From positions 124,001-188,000 of the forward strand of contig CADCFN010000011.1 in assembly GCA_902800715.1 (NCBI GenBank): DNA of 64,000 bases. Reading direction: 5' to 3'. Position numbers and translations under genes: made by a program. Shown here in pieces: positions 9,032 to 18,492 of the stretch (position 1 is the first letter of the stretch; every line of letters begins with the position of its first letter). The DNA comes from an uncultured Bacteroidales bacterium (GTDB lineage Bacteria > Bacteroidota > Bacteroidia > Bacteroidales > Muribaculaceae). The notes beneath the pieces were generated by a model that had not been told where the DNA came from, did no database searches, and saw only the letters and a list, made by a program, of their open reading frames with translations.

Positions 9032-11431
9032 TCAATTAAGGCCCAAAAGCATATCTACGAGTGCCGTCACATCGGCAATAGTGATATCATTATCACCATT
9101 GAGATCGGCATTCGCATGATTGATTTCAAGACCAGTCAGCATATAGTCAATCAGATCGGTAACGTCGCCAATGGTCACATTGCCGTCGTCATTCACGTCA
9201 CCAGGCATGACAGCACCGCCAACGAGGGTTACCTCTTCGGTGTTGCTCCAAGCGCTCTCGGTGTCGTCGGTGTACAGGGCCTTCACCTTGAAGGTGTAGG
9301 TGCTGTTCTCGTTCAGACCAGTCACGGTGTAGAACTTGTCGGTGATACCAGTGATCACTTTATGTGCAGCATCGCCCGTCTCAACAACTTCACGCATCTC
9401 GGGAGCGCTCACCTCGCCAGCGTAAACGGTCAGGTCAAGCAGACCAACATAACCGCTATAGGCCGAGAAGGTCACATAATCGGTCTGTTCACAATCAAGA
9501 ACAATCACATACTGGGCAAAGTCTCTAGACAAGTTGATGGAGCGATAAGCAGTACCAGTTCCCTTGCTGGTAGCTACAGATGCCGGTGCGACACCATATA
9601 ATCCCTTGGCGGTAAGCACTACGGTCACCTTGTCACAACCAGTAAATTCAGGAGTGGTAATGCTGGCGTTCTGGAGAGAGATGAAGTGATCCTCGGCCCA
9701 CAAATTGCTACCAGTGAACGACCAACCTTCGGGAATCAGTCCTGAAGTTTCCCAAGTTGAAGCCTGATTCTGGAACACCTCAATCGTATTGCTCCAGTCA
9801 CCACTGGCCAGATAATTGTAAACGGGCTTCTCATTCACCTCCAGGGTGTAGCTTACCACATTCTGGGCAACGGTCTGGTCGGTCCAGTCGGCACGGAACG
9901 AGGTAGCGGTAATCTTGCTCTCATCGGCGGGCAACATCACGGGGTCATAAACCACGAGAGGCGCAGCCGTGGCAGTACCATTCAGGGTAACAGTTACATC
10001 GGGAGCGTCCTGACTGCTCAGGGTGATGGTGGCAGTGTGGGTGCCAACAGCCTCGGGAGCATAGGTCACGGTAACGGTCTCGTTCATGACATTGGCATGA
10101 GCGATTGTGTTCACGTCAATGCTGAAAGCGCCATCGGCATCACTCAAGGCCAAGGTAATGTCACCTGTCAAGTGTGAACCGGTAACATTGAATGTTGCTG
10201 TAGTTGTCTCACCAGCGTAGCACTCAACATTAAGCACATCGGTTGAAGTGTAGATACGGGGATCGGTTGTGAGGGAAGGATCCTGCACGTCGGCAAACAG
10301 GATGGGATAGAAGTCATAGACAGTCATGCCATTGTCAAGGGTGAAGCCGTTGAGCGCATAGTAAGTGTTCTTCTCGGCGCTCATACCGAAATTCACGTGA
10401 TACATATCGTTGTCGGCATCATAGCCATCCACATTGAAGGCATGGCCACCGATGCCTGTAGAGTCGCTCGACATGTCAAAGGCACAATAGATCAGGGGAC
10501 GGCCAGCAATCAGCTCAGACTGGATCAGTTCACCCCACTCTTCGTCGGTATAATTTACCTCATCGGTCTGGAAATCAATCTTCTCGATGACGTGGGCATC
10601 ACGATAACCAAAGATGCGGAGGGCCTGCATAATCTCTTCACGCTCTGCACCACTGCGATCCAGACCATAGTCCATCGTCTCGGCCTGACCCACATAGCGC
10701 ATGAACCAGGAGATGGCATCAATATCCGTTTGCGGAATCTGGTCGATACCACTTGAGCTACTGGGGTAAGAATCACGCATGTGCTCCCAGTCGAAAGTGT
10801 ATTCGGGCAGGGGTTCAATTACATAACCTGAAGTCGGGCAGGTGTAACCGTCCAGGGCAGGCGATGTTGTGGGATATTCCCAGTATCTCATCACCTGAGC
10901 CAGTGCTACAGCCGAGCAGCCCACCTTGCAATAGGGATCCTGACCAGTACCCTTCTTGGGGGTCTTCATGTTGTAAGGCTTGCCCTGGTTCCAAGCGGTA
11001 GTCAACAGCGGACCCACCGATATGCCACCACGGTAAATACCCTTCTGCACCTTCAATCCAGGATGTGCCAGGAGGTACTCCATCTGCTTCTTGTACATAT
11101 TCAAGAAAAGCTGCATAGCCTCGGGCAGGTCGTTGAGGTTGTCGAGCTGGCCTTCACCGTAAGCGAGGATTTCACGGGCACGGTCGTCACCAGCCACGAT
11201 GACGTAGCCACAGTCGGTGTTGACGATGTAGTAAGCAGCTTGAGTGGCAGTCGAGGTCTTCACTTCGTGGGTCCACTTAACAGTGGGCGCCGAGGTCATG
11301 AAGCGTCCCTTGGCAGTCTGGCTCATCAGGAAGCGCTGGGCACTCTGCTGAGCAGTTGCCAAATCAACATTGGCTGCTGTGAGTTGCAACGATGCAACCA
11401 CCAGTGCAGCAAGTAACAAAATCTTCTTCAT
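9032..11431 (-). CDS. secreted C10 family cysteine protease with dockerin, copy 3 (active-site Trp replaced)
   Basis: A 799-residue paralogue: signal peptide 1-20, propeptide with YVIVAGDDRAREILAYG, Cys172 in CKVGCSAVALAQVMRYW, His330 in GGHAFNVDGYD, then beta-sandwich, FnIII-like part (TSFRADWTDQT) and dockerin (GDVNDDGNVTIGDVTDLID, DLNGDNDITIADVTALVD). The motif after the histidine reads VNFGMSAEKN, so Met350 replaces the Trp of the GWSG motif seen in the other three copies; the oxyanion/substrate site may be altered. It starts 49 bp after copy 4 without a promoter of its own, so the two are probably co-transcribed up to the terminator at 8965-9007. Confidence 0.9.
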   Translation of the reverse strand: MKKILLLAALVVASLQLTAANVDLATAQQSAQRFLMSQTAKGRFMTSAPTVKWTHEVKTSTATQAAYYIVNTDCGYVIVAGDDRAREILAYGEGQLDNLNDLPEAMQLFLNMYKKQMEYLLAHPGLKVQKGIYRGGISVGPLLTTAWNQGKPYNMKTPKKGTGQDPYCKVGCSAVALAQVMRYWEYPTTSPALDGYTCPTSGYVIEPLPEYTFDWEHMRDSYPSSSSGIDQIPQTDIDAISWFMRYVGQAETMDYGLDRSGAEREEIMQALRIFGYRDAHVIEKIDFQTDEVNYTDEEWGELIQSELIAGRPLIYCAFDMSSDSTGIGGHAFNVDGYDADNDMYHVNFGMSAEKNTYYALNGFTLDNGMTVYDFYPILFADVQDPSLTTDPRIYTSTDVLNVECYAGETTTATFNVTGSHLTGDITLALSDADGAFSIDVNTIAHANVMNETVTVTYAPEAVGTHTATITLSSQDAPDVTVTLNGTATAAPLVVYDPVMLPADESKITATSFRADWTDQTVAQNVVSYTLEVNEKPVYNYLASGDWSNTIEVFQNQASTWETSGLIPEGWSFTGSNLWAEDHFISLQNASITTPEFTGCDKVTVVLTAKGLYGVAPASVATSKGTGTAYRSINLSRDFAQYVIVLDCEQTDYVTFSAYSGYVGLLDLTVYAGEVSAPEMREVVETGDAAHKVITGITDKFYTVTGLNENSTYTFKVKALYTDDTESAWSNTEEVTLVGGAVMPGDVNDDGNVTIGDVTDLIDYMLTGLEINHANADLNGDNDITIADVTALVDMLLGLN

Positions 11432-11480
11432 GTAAAAAAATATTAAAGGTTAATATAAACGATTTGCTCAATCACATTTC

Positions 11481-13601
11481 TCAATTAGCGTACAGCAGGA
11501 TATCAATCAGTGCCGTCACATCAGCGATGCTAATGTTGGTGTCACCATTGATATCAGCATTATCCTGATTGATTTCAGCGCCTGTCAACATGAAGTCAAT
11601 CAGGGCAGTCACGTCGGCGATACGCACCGCACCATCACCATCCACGTCGCCGATTACGACAGCGCTGCCAGCGAGCGTTACAGTCTCGACGTTACTCCAA
11701 GCGCTCTGGGTACCGTTCACATAGTGGGCCCTAACACGATAGGTATAAGTGCCGCCCTCGGTCAGACCCGTCACGTTGTAGAACTTGTTGGTGATGTCCG
11801 TGAAAACGAGTTCGTCAACATCATCAGTCTTAGCGGGCAGGGTGAGCATCATCTTGGATGCATCGCTCGTAGCGCTGTAGATGTCCACCTGGGTAACAAC
11901 CACACGCTTGGTATTGGAGCCATCGCCACCAGTGATGGTCACCTGCTGGCTGTCATCGGCCTCACATTTCAGGACAAAGGTATATATCTGCTCGGCACTG
12001 ACGACCACACTTTGCATGCTGTTACCACACGAGACAGTAACAGGTATATCGGAGTCGGCATCCAAGTAGGGTCTCATGGTGAGCTTGACAGTCATTTTGC
12101 CGCCACTCTGCGTCATGTCAAGTGCAGGCGTGGTGATAGTACCGACATTGCCGCCGCCACCCAGACGGACGCCACCGCGAGCCTCGTAGGCATTGCTGCA
12201 CGTCCAGCCCGCATTTGAGGCGACGCTACTCATCTTATTGATTGGTGTTGACGAATTAGAGCTAGCATAAGGGAAGCTCTCGCTGAATACCAGCTCATAG
12301 ACGCCAGGCTCACTGCCGTCGTCGGTGTTCACCTCAAGGGTGTAGCTGGCGACGTTCTCGGCAGGTGTCTCGTCGGTCCAGTCGGCACGGAACGAAGTCA
12401 AGGTGATGTAGTTCTCGTTGGCAGGTTGCATCACGGGGTCGTAAGCTTCGATGGGAGCAGGCGGCTCAATGCCCAAGACCATCAGCTCACCCAGGCTGTA
12501 GCTATAACCCTGATTGTTGAATGCACGCAGGGCGAAATAGCCGTTACCTGTTCCACTCCAACCCCAGTTGATAGAGTACAAGCCACTGGTTGCATCATAG
12601 CCATCGACATTGAAGGCGTGGCCATAAAATGAGTTATAGGCACTGCTATAGCTGTAAGCGCAATAAACCACGGGGCGGCCGGCAGCCAGCTCTTCCTGGA
12701 GCATCACACTCCAGTCAGCGTCATTGATGAGCATGTTCTCACCATTGGTATCAAAATTAAGCGTAGCCTTATACTCTACACGGGCATCCACATAGCCAAA
12801 CAGGTGGCAAGCTCTGAGGATATCGTCCTCCCAGGCTTCGCTGCCCTCGTTGGTGTAATCCATTTCCTCGGCCTGGCCAATGTAGCGCATGAGCCATGCC
12901 ACAGCATTTCTCTGGACATCGTTAGCGCTGAAATTGTACACAGGCAACATGTTGGCCCAGTCAAAGGTGATTGAAGGCAGAGGGGGAAGCACAAAGTGAC
13001 GGGTGCGCGTCGTGTAACCAGGAACCTCGGGCGTGGGCTGGGTGGGATACTGCCACTTGTAAAAGATTTGGGCCAGCGAAGTGGTGGCGCAACCGGTCAA
13101 ACCGCGACGGTCACCGTCCATGGGGCACTGGTTATAGTAGGGATAACCCTGGTCCCATTTGGCTTCAAGCATCGGCTCGACGCTTTCGCCACGGTTGCCG
13201 TTCAGTGAGGGTTTCTCGACCACCATTCCAGGGCGAGCCTGAAGATACTCCATCTGTTCCCTGTAACAACCCAGCCAGAACTTCATGTTCTCGGGCAGGT
13301 TGTTCATGTCGTTCAATGTTTCGCCATAGGCCAAAATATCCTTGGCACGGTCATCACCGGCAACAACGACAAAGCCCTTGTCGGTATTGACCACATAATA
13401 AGCCGTCATGGCGGCATTATCAGAGTTCTTCTCCTCATGAACCCACTTGACAACAGGTGTTGAGGACATCAGCCGACCATTCACGGCCTTGCGGGACAGG
13501 AAATCACTGGCTTTGGACTGGGCAGTCTTAATATCGACATTGCCTGCCAATGCCTGCACTGCCGCTAACAAAAGAGCGGCAAGAAATAAAGTTTTCTTCA
13601 T
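11481..13601 (-). CDS. secreted C10 family cysteine protease with dockerin, copy 4 (lacks one middle domain)
   Basis: I chose ATG 13601 (MKKTLFLAALLLAAVQALAG), which opens directly on a signal peptide; an upstream in-frame start at 13613 adds only MCAI. The protein is then 706 residues. Catalytic Cys171 (LTGCATTSLAQIFYKW), His328 (YGHAFNVDGYD) and Trp348 (INWGWSG) are present. After the catalytic domain it passes directly to the FnIII-like part (TSFRADWTDET), so the roughly 100-residue beta-sandwich found in copies 1-3 is missing. The C-terminal dockerin reads GDVDGDGAVRIADVTALID and DINGDTNISIADVTALID. It is the first gene of a two-gene unit with copy 3 and has a good promoter. Confidence 0.92.
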   Translation of the reverse strand: MKKTLFLAALLLAAVQALAGNVDIKTAQSKASDFLSRKAVNGRLMSSTPVVKWVHEEKNSDNAAMTAYYVVNTDKGFVVVAGDDRAKDILAYGETLNDMNNLPENMKFWLGCYREQMEYLQARPGMVVEKPSLNGNRGESVEPMLEAKWDQGYPYYNQCPMDGDRRGLTGCATTSLAQIFYKWQYPTQPTPEVPGYTTRTRHFVLPPLPSITFDWANMLPVYNFSANDVQRNAVAWLMRYIGQAEEMDYTNEGSEAWEDDILRACHLFGYVDARVEYKATLNFDTNGENMLINDADWSVMLQEELAAGRPVVYCAYSYSSAYNSFYGHAFNVDGYDATSGLYSINWGWSGTGNGYFALRAFNNQGYSYSLGELMVLGIEPPAPIEAYDPVMQPANENYITLTSFRADWTDETPAENVASYTLEVNTDDGSEPGVYELVFSESFPYASSNSSTPINKMSSVASNAGWTCSNAYEARGGVRLGGGGNVGTITTPALDMTQSGGKMTVKLTMRPYLDADSDIPVTVSCGNSMQSVVVSAEQIYTFVLKCEADDSQQVTITGGDGSNTKRVVVTQVDIYSATSDASKMMLTLPAKTDDVDELVFTDITNKFYNVTGLTEGGTYTYRVRAHYVNGTQSAWSNVETVTLAGSAVVIGDVDGDGAVRIADVTALIDFMLTGAEINQDNADINGDTNISIADVTALIDILLYAN

Positions 13602-13669
13602 AATTGCACACAAGTTATAGTGTTAAGGAAATATCAGTTACTCGTATTTATATTAATGATATGGTGTGA

Positions 13670-13700
13670 CAAAAGTAATACAATTATTCGTAAAACCAAA
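13670..13700 (-). promoter_or_regulatory. promoter of the C10 copy 4-copy 3 unit
   Basis: Minus strand: TTTG (13697-13700), 19 nt, TACTTTTG (13670-13677). Predicted start near 13664, giving a leader of about 63 nt. The rest of the 13602-13926 gap holds only the TonB-protein terminator. Confidence 0.75.
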
Positions 13701-13853
13701 AAAAACGCTACCATTTCACACAACAGGCTTACAAACAGCTACAAATAACGGTCATGTTTCAAATTTTTGCACACCGATGATTGAAATAACCCGTTGAGGG
13801 AAGCAAAGCCTTGCGCCTATACAATCAAGTGAAGTAACGGCTGGGGCATAAAC

Positions 13854-13879
13854 AAAAAAATTCCATCATATTCATGATG
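13854..13879 (-). terminator. probable terminator of the TonB C-terminal protein gene
   Basis: catcat (13864-13869) pairs with atgatg (13874-13879) around a 4-nt loop, and on the minus strand a run of seven T follows (a-run at 13854-13860). The stem is short, so this is moderate evidence. Confidence 0.5.
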
Positions 13880-13926
13880 AAATCTTTTGTACTGATCGGG
13901 TTGCTGTGCCCATGCTGGCAAGGACT

Positions 13927-14367
13927 TTACAGCCTGAAAGCGATGGGGAGTACAACGCGGACGGGAACGGCATGGTCGGCCACCTTGCCGACACTCCACT
14001 TGGGCATCTTGGAAATGACGCGAATGGCTTCCCTGTTCAGGCTCTCGTCACCAGCGCTGCGGATGACACGCACATCGCTCACACGCCCGTCGGTGCCAAC
14101 GATGAAACTGCACAGCACGCGACCCTGGATGCGGTTTTTGTAAGCATGATAGGGATATTCGCGGGTCTTGTTGATGAAATTGATAAGCCCCCGCTCGCCA
14201 CCGGGGAACTGTGGCTGGATGTCCACATAGTCAAACTCATAAACCTCGATATGGGACTGCTTGGTCATGGGGTTGACGGTAGTGACATGACGCACCTGCG
14301 CTACCATGGGCAACGCTGCGGTCAACGTCAACAATACCAATAATCCTAAGCGTAATAGTTTGAGCAT
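13927..14367 (-). CDS. exported TonB C-terminal domain protein
   Basis: A 146-residue protein: signal peptide (1-23, LLRLGLLVLLTLTAALPMVA), then a single TonB C-terminal domain (about 50-146) with FPGGERGLINFINKTREYP, IQGRVLCSFIVGTDGRVSDV and SLNREAIRVISKMPKW. It lacks the N-terminal membrane anchor and proline-rich span of a true TonB, so it may be a periplasmic partner or a stand-alone domain such as those common in Bacteroidetes. It stands alone with its own promoter (14427-14458) and a likely terminator. Function in energy coupling is inferred only. Confidence 0.8.
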   Translation of the reverse strand: MLKLLRLGLLVLLTLTAALPMVAQVRHVTTVNPMTKQSHIEVYEFDYVDIQPQFPGGERGLINFINKTREYPYHAYKNRIQGRVLCSFIVGTDGRVSDVRVIRSAGDESLNREAIRVISKMPKWSVGKVADHAVPVRVVLPIAFRL

Positions 14368-14426
14368 AGGCCTTAAATCATTAACAAATGAGTTTTAAAA
14401 GTGGGAGTAACCCGCGTTTGTTGCCG

Positions 14427-14458
14427 CAAATATAGAGTTGAGAATGCAAACTTCAAAA
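14427..14458 (-). promoter_or_regulatory. promoter of the TonB C-terminal protein gene
   Basis: Minus strand: TTTTG (14454-14458), 19 nt, TATATTTG (14427-14434). Leader about 55 nt. Confidence 0.7.
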
Positions 14459-14565
14459 TGTTTTAATTTATTTTTGTAAACTGGCGGTCTTGTTTCAGTC
14501 TTTTTGACTAAAACGAGCAAAATTCAAAAAAAATGTAAATATTTTCATTTTTGGAACCCTACAGG

Positions 14566-16191
14566 TCAGAATTGAGGTAGGCAGTCGAGTGTGAGCACAC
14601 GGCCGGTGGCAGGATGAATCAGTGTCAACCTGCTGGCATGCAGCATCAAGCGGGATGCTGCCCTGCCATAGAGGCGGTCGCCCACGATAGGGCAATTCAA
14701 GCCTTGCGGATGGGAGGCATGGACGCGCAGCTGATGGGTGCGACCGGTGAGCGGCTCCATTTCCACGCGTGTGCGGCCTTCGCTACGTTCCAGCACGCGG
14801 TAACGCGTCACCGCCAGCTTGCCTAGTTCACGGTCCACCCGCTGGCGGGGACGGTCGTCAATATCAGGAATCAACGGCAGGGCAATCTCTCCTTCATCAT
14901 GCGGCACGATGCCGTCGAGCAGGGCAATGTAGCGTTTCCTTATCGCGTGGTTTTCGAACTGCTGCTGCAGCGCCTTGTGCGTCGCCTTATCCTTAGCGAA
15001 CAGCACCAGGCCGGAGGTTTCCTGATCGAGCCGATGCACCACTACAGGACCGAAGGCTTCGGGGTGAGCTTCCAAAAAACGGCTCAACAGGCTATCCTCT
15101 AACAGTTTACCAGGAACGGTAAGCATTCCCGTGGGTTTATTGAGTACAGTGAGCCACTGGTCGTCATAGACGACATCGAGCGTTTCATCAGCCATCGGCT
15201 GCCCTAACGGATTTGCCTCGACGTCAAGCCCTTGCAGCATGAAGTCCAGAATGGGTTTGCACTTGCTGCGGCAGGCAGGATAGAAATGGCCGTGATGACG
15301 CACCTCACCCACAGGCGAACGCCCCCACCAGAATTCTGCCATGCACACGGGGGACAAGCCGTTGTTGTAAGCGTAATTGAGCAGACGCGGCGCACAGCAC
15401 TCCCCTGCCCCAGCAGGCGGCAACGTGCCCAACGGTTTGAACACCTCGACCAAATCCTGGCGCTCACCTCGGGCATTGCTCACCACAAAGAGGCGGAAAA
15501 TGCGCTCCTGCAATGCCTCGCTCATCTGCTTGCGACGTGATTTCAAGACGTTGATATGGTGACGGAAAACTGCGATTTCACCGATAATCCGCTTTAGTTC
15601 TTCCTCATGGCGCTGACGAATGCGCTTCAATTCGGCTTTCTCAAATCGGCTTTGGTTCAAGAGCGCTTCCTGCTCATCGGCGGTCAAGTTTCCGTCACGG
15701 CGACGGGCATCACGTTCTTGTTTGTGCTGTGCCATCACTTCCTTGAAAAGGCCGATTTCATCATGCTTTGCCTGATTTTGCTTTGCCAGGCTCTGCACGA
15801 GTGTCTGCAGTTCTTGGGACTGTTCCAAGCGTTCCACCTCATGGTTGATGGCAGTGATTTGTGCCTCACCCCGCTTGAACTCGCCATGAGGGTCCAGCAG
15901 GTCATAAACTGGAGGCACAAAGTAACTATGTCTGACACTACCAGCCAGATTGCCCGAAAAAGCCGCTAGATAGCCCAGACGCCCGGCATCATCCTTAGCG
16001 ACAAGCACACCCAGCATCTTGCCGGCGTCCAGTTCGTCAGCCCAGTCGGTGCGGGAAGCGACATATCGCTGCACTTGCTCCACTGCCATCAGCGCCAAGG
16101 GATGCGGCTCATAGCAGTAGGGGCAAGTGAATTGCCGCGGCAACTCGACCGAAGCCGCCTCTACATCAAGAAGATGGAATTTTTCATTCAT
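14566..16191 (-). CDS. RluA family pseudouridine synthase with coiled-coil N-terminal extension
   Basis: The C-terminal part (about 340-541) is an RluA/RsuA catalytic domain: LDVVYDDQWLTVLNKPTGML, then VVHRLDQETSGLVLFAKD with catalytic Asp (about residue 389), and GRTHQLRVH. The N-terminal part belongs to the long variant of the family: a CPYC motif, a coiled coil (about 110-235, rich in Lys/Glu/Arg) and a Cys/His block (GECCAPRLLNYAY, AEFWWGRSP, FYPACRSKC). It probably modifies uridines in rRNA or tRNA. I use ATG 16191, because the upstream TTG at 16200 overlaps the predicted -7 box, so the mRNA would be nearly leaderless. Confidence 0.88.
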   Translation of the reverse strand: MNEKFHLLDVEAASVELPRQFTCPYCYEPHPLALMAVEQVQRYVASRTDWADELDAGKMLGVLVAKDDAGRLGYLAAFSGNLAGSVRHSYFVPPVYDLLDPHGEFKRGEAQITAINHEVERLEQSQELQTLVQSLAKQNQAKHDEIGLFKEVMAQHKQERDARRRDGNLTADEQEALLNQSRFEKAELKRIRQRHEEELKRIIGEIAVFRHHINVLKSRRKQMSEALQERIFRLFVVSNARGERQDLVEVFKPLGTLPPAGAGECCAPRLLNYAYNNGLSPVCMAEFWWGRSPVGEVRHHGHFYPACRSKCKPILDFMLQGLDVEANPLGQPMADETLDVVYDDQWLTVLNKPTGMLTVPGKLLEDSLLSRFLEAHPEAFGPVVVHRLDQETSGLVLFAKDKATHKALQQQFENHAIRKRYIALLDGIVPHDEGEIALPLIPDIDDRPRQRVDRELGKLAVTRYRVLERSEGRTRVEMEPLTGRTHQLRVHASHPQGLNCPIVGDRLYGRAASRLMLHASRLTLIHPATGRVLTLDCLPQF

Positions 16192-16197
16192 CGTGTG

Positions 16198-16205
16198 CAA
16201 AATTA
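16198..16205 (-). promoter_or_regulatory. -7 box of the RluA-type gene
   Basis: TAATTTTG on the minus strand. A -33 TTG is not well placed (nearest at 16221-16223, spacer 15). The predicted start is about 16191, at the ATG itself, which rules out the TTG at 16200 as start codon. Confidence 0.5.
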
Positions 16206-16249
16206 CTGTTTTTTATCATCCAATGTAGTGATTGAGCCAAGATTTGCAC

Positions 16250-16257
16250 TATATTTG
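16250..16257 (+). promoter_or_regulatory. -7 box of the DUF4250-xth operon
   Basis: TATATTTG, 33 bp before ATG 16291. The -33 element is weak. It is divergent from the RluA-type promoter. Confidence 0.5.
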
Positions 16258-16290
16258 CAACTTGATTAACATATTAAAGACACAATCATT

Positions 16291-16470
16291 ATGAATCAGC
16301 CACAAGATCCTTACATGAAGTCACAATATGTGAACATGATGCTCAAGGCCAATAACATGGACCTGAAAACCTTGTGCATCAGTGCAAACATCGACATGAT
16401 TGCACTATTGAACGAGTTGGGCAGAGCCGGCATCTCGTATGATTCATCAAAACGACAATTCAGAACATAA
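16291..16470 (+). CDS. DUF4250 small protein
   Basis: A 59-residue reading frame, easy to miss by length. It begins MNQPQDPYMKSQYVNMMLK, has a central DLKTLCISANIDM helix-turn-helix-like part, and ends YDSSKRQFRT. The PxDPxxLxSxVNxxL start and the YDxxxxQF end match the DUF4250 family, whose members are of the same size in Bacteroidetes and Firmicutes. Function is unknown; the fold looks like a small helical DNA- or RNA-binding unit, but this is only a guess. It is 18 bp upstream of xth and probably shares its transcript. Confidence 0.85.
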   Translation: MNQPQDPYMKSQYVNMMLKANNMDLKTLCISANIDMIALLNELGRAGISYDSSKRQFRT

Positions 16471-16488
16471 ATTTATCTTCATACTGCA

Positions 16489-17247
16489 ATGAGATTCATT
16501 TCGTGGAACGTGAACGGCTTGAGAGCCGTGGTGGGTAAAGGCTTCGGAGACATCTTCAAGGAACTGGACGCCGATTTCTTCTGCCTGCAGGAAACCAAGA
16601 TGCAAGCGGGCCAACTGGACCTGGAATTTGAGGGGTACCGCTCCTACTGGAACTATGCCGAGAAGAAAGGCTACTCAGGTACAGCGATTTACAGCCGCCA
16701 TGAGCCAATGAGCGTGAGTTACGGCATTGGTATAGAGGAGCACGACCAAGAGGGCCGCGTCATCACCCTGGAGATGCCTGATTTCTACCTTGTGACCTGC
16801 TACACGCCCAACAGCCAGGACGGCCTGCGTCGCTTGGACTACCGCATGACGTGGGAGGATGCCTTCCGCGCCTACCTGCTGGAGCTGGACAAGAAGAAAC
16901 CCGTCATCGTGTGCGGTGACCTTAACGTGGCACACCAGGAGATAGACCTCAAGAATCCCAAGACTAACCGCAAGAACGCCGGTTTTACCGACGAAGAGCG
17001 AGAGAAAATGACCGTGTTGCTCGACTCGGGTTTCACCGACACTTGGCGCTTCTTCAACCCCGACGTGACCGATGTCTACTCGTGGTGGAGCTACCGTTTC
17101 AAGGCACGCGAGAAGAACGCGGGCTGGCGCATCGACTATTTCCTGGTGAGCAACCGCCTGCAGGAGAAGCTGGAAACAGCTAAAATCCACACCGAGATTT
17201 ACGGGAGCGACCACTGCCCCGTCGAAGTAGACATCAACCTCCCTTGA
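16489..17247 (+). CDS. xth: exodeoxyribonuclease III
   Basis: A 252-residue AP endonuclease/exonuclease III of the EEP fold. Motifs: [12 protein letters not shown] at the start, [10 protein letters not shown] (metal-binding Glu), [21 protein letters not shown] (catalytic Asp/Asn), and C-terminal [11 protein letters not shown] (catalytic Asp-His). Length is typical. It acts in base-excision repair by cleaving at abasic sites and removing 3' blocks. It follows the DUF4250 gene by 18 bp and precedes the AI-2E family transporter gene by 53 bp. Confidence 0.95.
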   Translation: MRFISWNVNGLRAVVGKGFGDIFKELDADFFCLQETKMQAGQLDLEFEGYRSYWNYAEKKGYSGTAIYSRHEPMSVSYGIGIEEHDQEGRVITLEMPDFYLVTCYTPNSQDGLRRLDYRMTWEDAFRAYLLELDKKKPVIVCGDLNVAHQEIDLKNPKTNRKNAGFTDEEREKMTVLLDSGFTDTWRFFNPDVTDVYSWWSYRFKAREKNAGWRIDYFLVSNRLQEKLETAKIHTEIYGSDHCPVEVDINLP

Positions 17248-17300
17248 ACTCCTAAAAAAGTTTAAAGCCTATACAGACCTTAATCGGCTAAGAACAGAAA

Positions 17301-18482
17301 ATGACAGAACAGAAAAAATATGATTTTGACCGCGTGGTGAGGATGGTACTCACACTCATCAGCGTGGGTATCGGCGTGTGGCTCATCAACTACCTGAGTC
17401 CCGTGCTGATGCCGTTTGTCGTGGGGTTCATCCTCGCCTATATCATCGAGCCTCTGGTCGAGTGGCTGCAACGCAAGATGCACATCAAGGCACGTGGCAT
17501 TGCCGTTGTGCTGGCGCTGGTTATCGTGGTCGCCGTGATTACTGGGCTGTGCTGGTTGGTCATTCCCTATCTGGTTGACGAGTTCGGGGCGATGTCCAAG
17601 CAACTGGCGGCGTATGCCAAGTCGTCGCTGAGGGTTCCCTACATTCCTGCCGAAGTCAACGACTTCATCCAGCGCTATATCGACATCGAGAAAATCAACG
17701 AGATTTTCTCCAAACAGCAGTGGATGGACCTCATCAATAAGGCTGTTTCGGGGGCATGGTCGGTGGTTGGTGGTACCATGAGCGTGATTTTCAATATCGT
17801 GTCATGGTTCATCGTGCTACTCTACATGTTCTTTATCCTGCTAGACTTCAACAAGCTCTCACATGCCTTCAAGGGAGCCATACCTGCCAAATACCGCCGC
17901 ATGTCATTACGCATCTTTGGTGACGTTGCCGAGACGATGAGCCGTTACTTCCGCGGACAGGCTGCCGTATCGTTTTTTGTCGGCGTGATTTTCGCCATCG
18001 AGTTCTACATCATCGGCTTGCCCATGGCGATTGCCTTCGGCCTGTTCGTGGGAATATTGAACATGGTACCATATCTGCAGCTGATTTCCATCCCCATTGC
18101 CGCTTTCCTGTGCCTGGTGGCAACTGCGGCAACAGGCGGCAGTTTCTGGGTGATGTTCGGCTGGGTCATCCTTGCCTACATCATCTGCCAAGTCATCCAG
18201 GACATGGTGCTCATCCCCACCATCATGAAGAATCAGATGGGTCTGAATCCCGCCATCATCTTCCTGTCGCTGTCACTATGGGTCTATGTGATGGGCTTCA
18301 TCGGACTGATTATCGGTTTGCCACTGACCACACTCATCATCAGCTACTACTGTGAATTTGTGCTCCACCAGCCCAACCCTCTGCACAAAACTAAGAAGAA
18401 AGAGATCACTGACCAAAAGAAGCCCATGGCCATGACCTCATCATTTATCGCCAACTACCGCAACGAGAAAAAGAAAGACTAA
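17301..18482 (+). CDS. AI-2E family transporter (PerM-like)
   Basis: A 393-residue inner-membrane protein. Two N-terminal helices (VLTLISVGIGVWLINYL, LMPFVVGFILAYIIEPLVEW) are followed by the typical FILAYIIEPLVEWLQRK motif, a soluble segment (about 95-150), and later helices including FFVGVIFAIEFYIIGLPMAI and IPIAAFLCLVA, with NMVPYLQLI and GLNPAIIFLSL. The family was named for autoinducer-2 export, but many members export other small solutes or act in sodium/proton exchange; the substrate is not predictable here. Ten bp upstream of miaA, so it is in the same operon. Confidence 0.88.
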   Translation: MTEQKKYDFDRVVRMVLTLISVGIGVWLINYLSPVLMPFVVGFILAYIIEPLVEWLQRKMHIKARGIAVVLALVIVVAVITGLCWLVIPYLVDEFGAMSKQLAAYAKSSLRVPYIPAEVNDFIQRYIDIEKINEIFSKQQWMDLINKAVSGAWSVVGGTMSVIFNIVSWFIVLLYMFFILLDFNKLSHAFKGAIPAKYRRMSLRIFGDVAETMSRYFRGQAAVSFFVGVIFAIEFYIIGLPMAIAFGLFVGILNMVPYLQLISIPIAAFLCLVATAATGGSFWVMFGWVILAYIICQVIQDMVLIPTIMKNQMGLNPAIIFLSLSLWVYVMGFIGLIIGLPLTTLIISYYCEFVLHQPNPLHKTKKKEITDQKKPMAMTSSFIANYRNEKKKD

Positions 18483-18492
18483 CGACTAAAAG

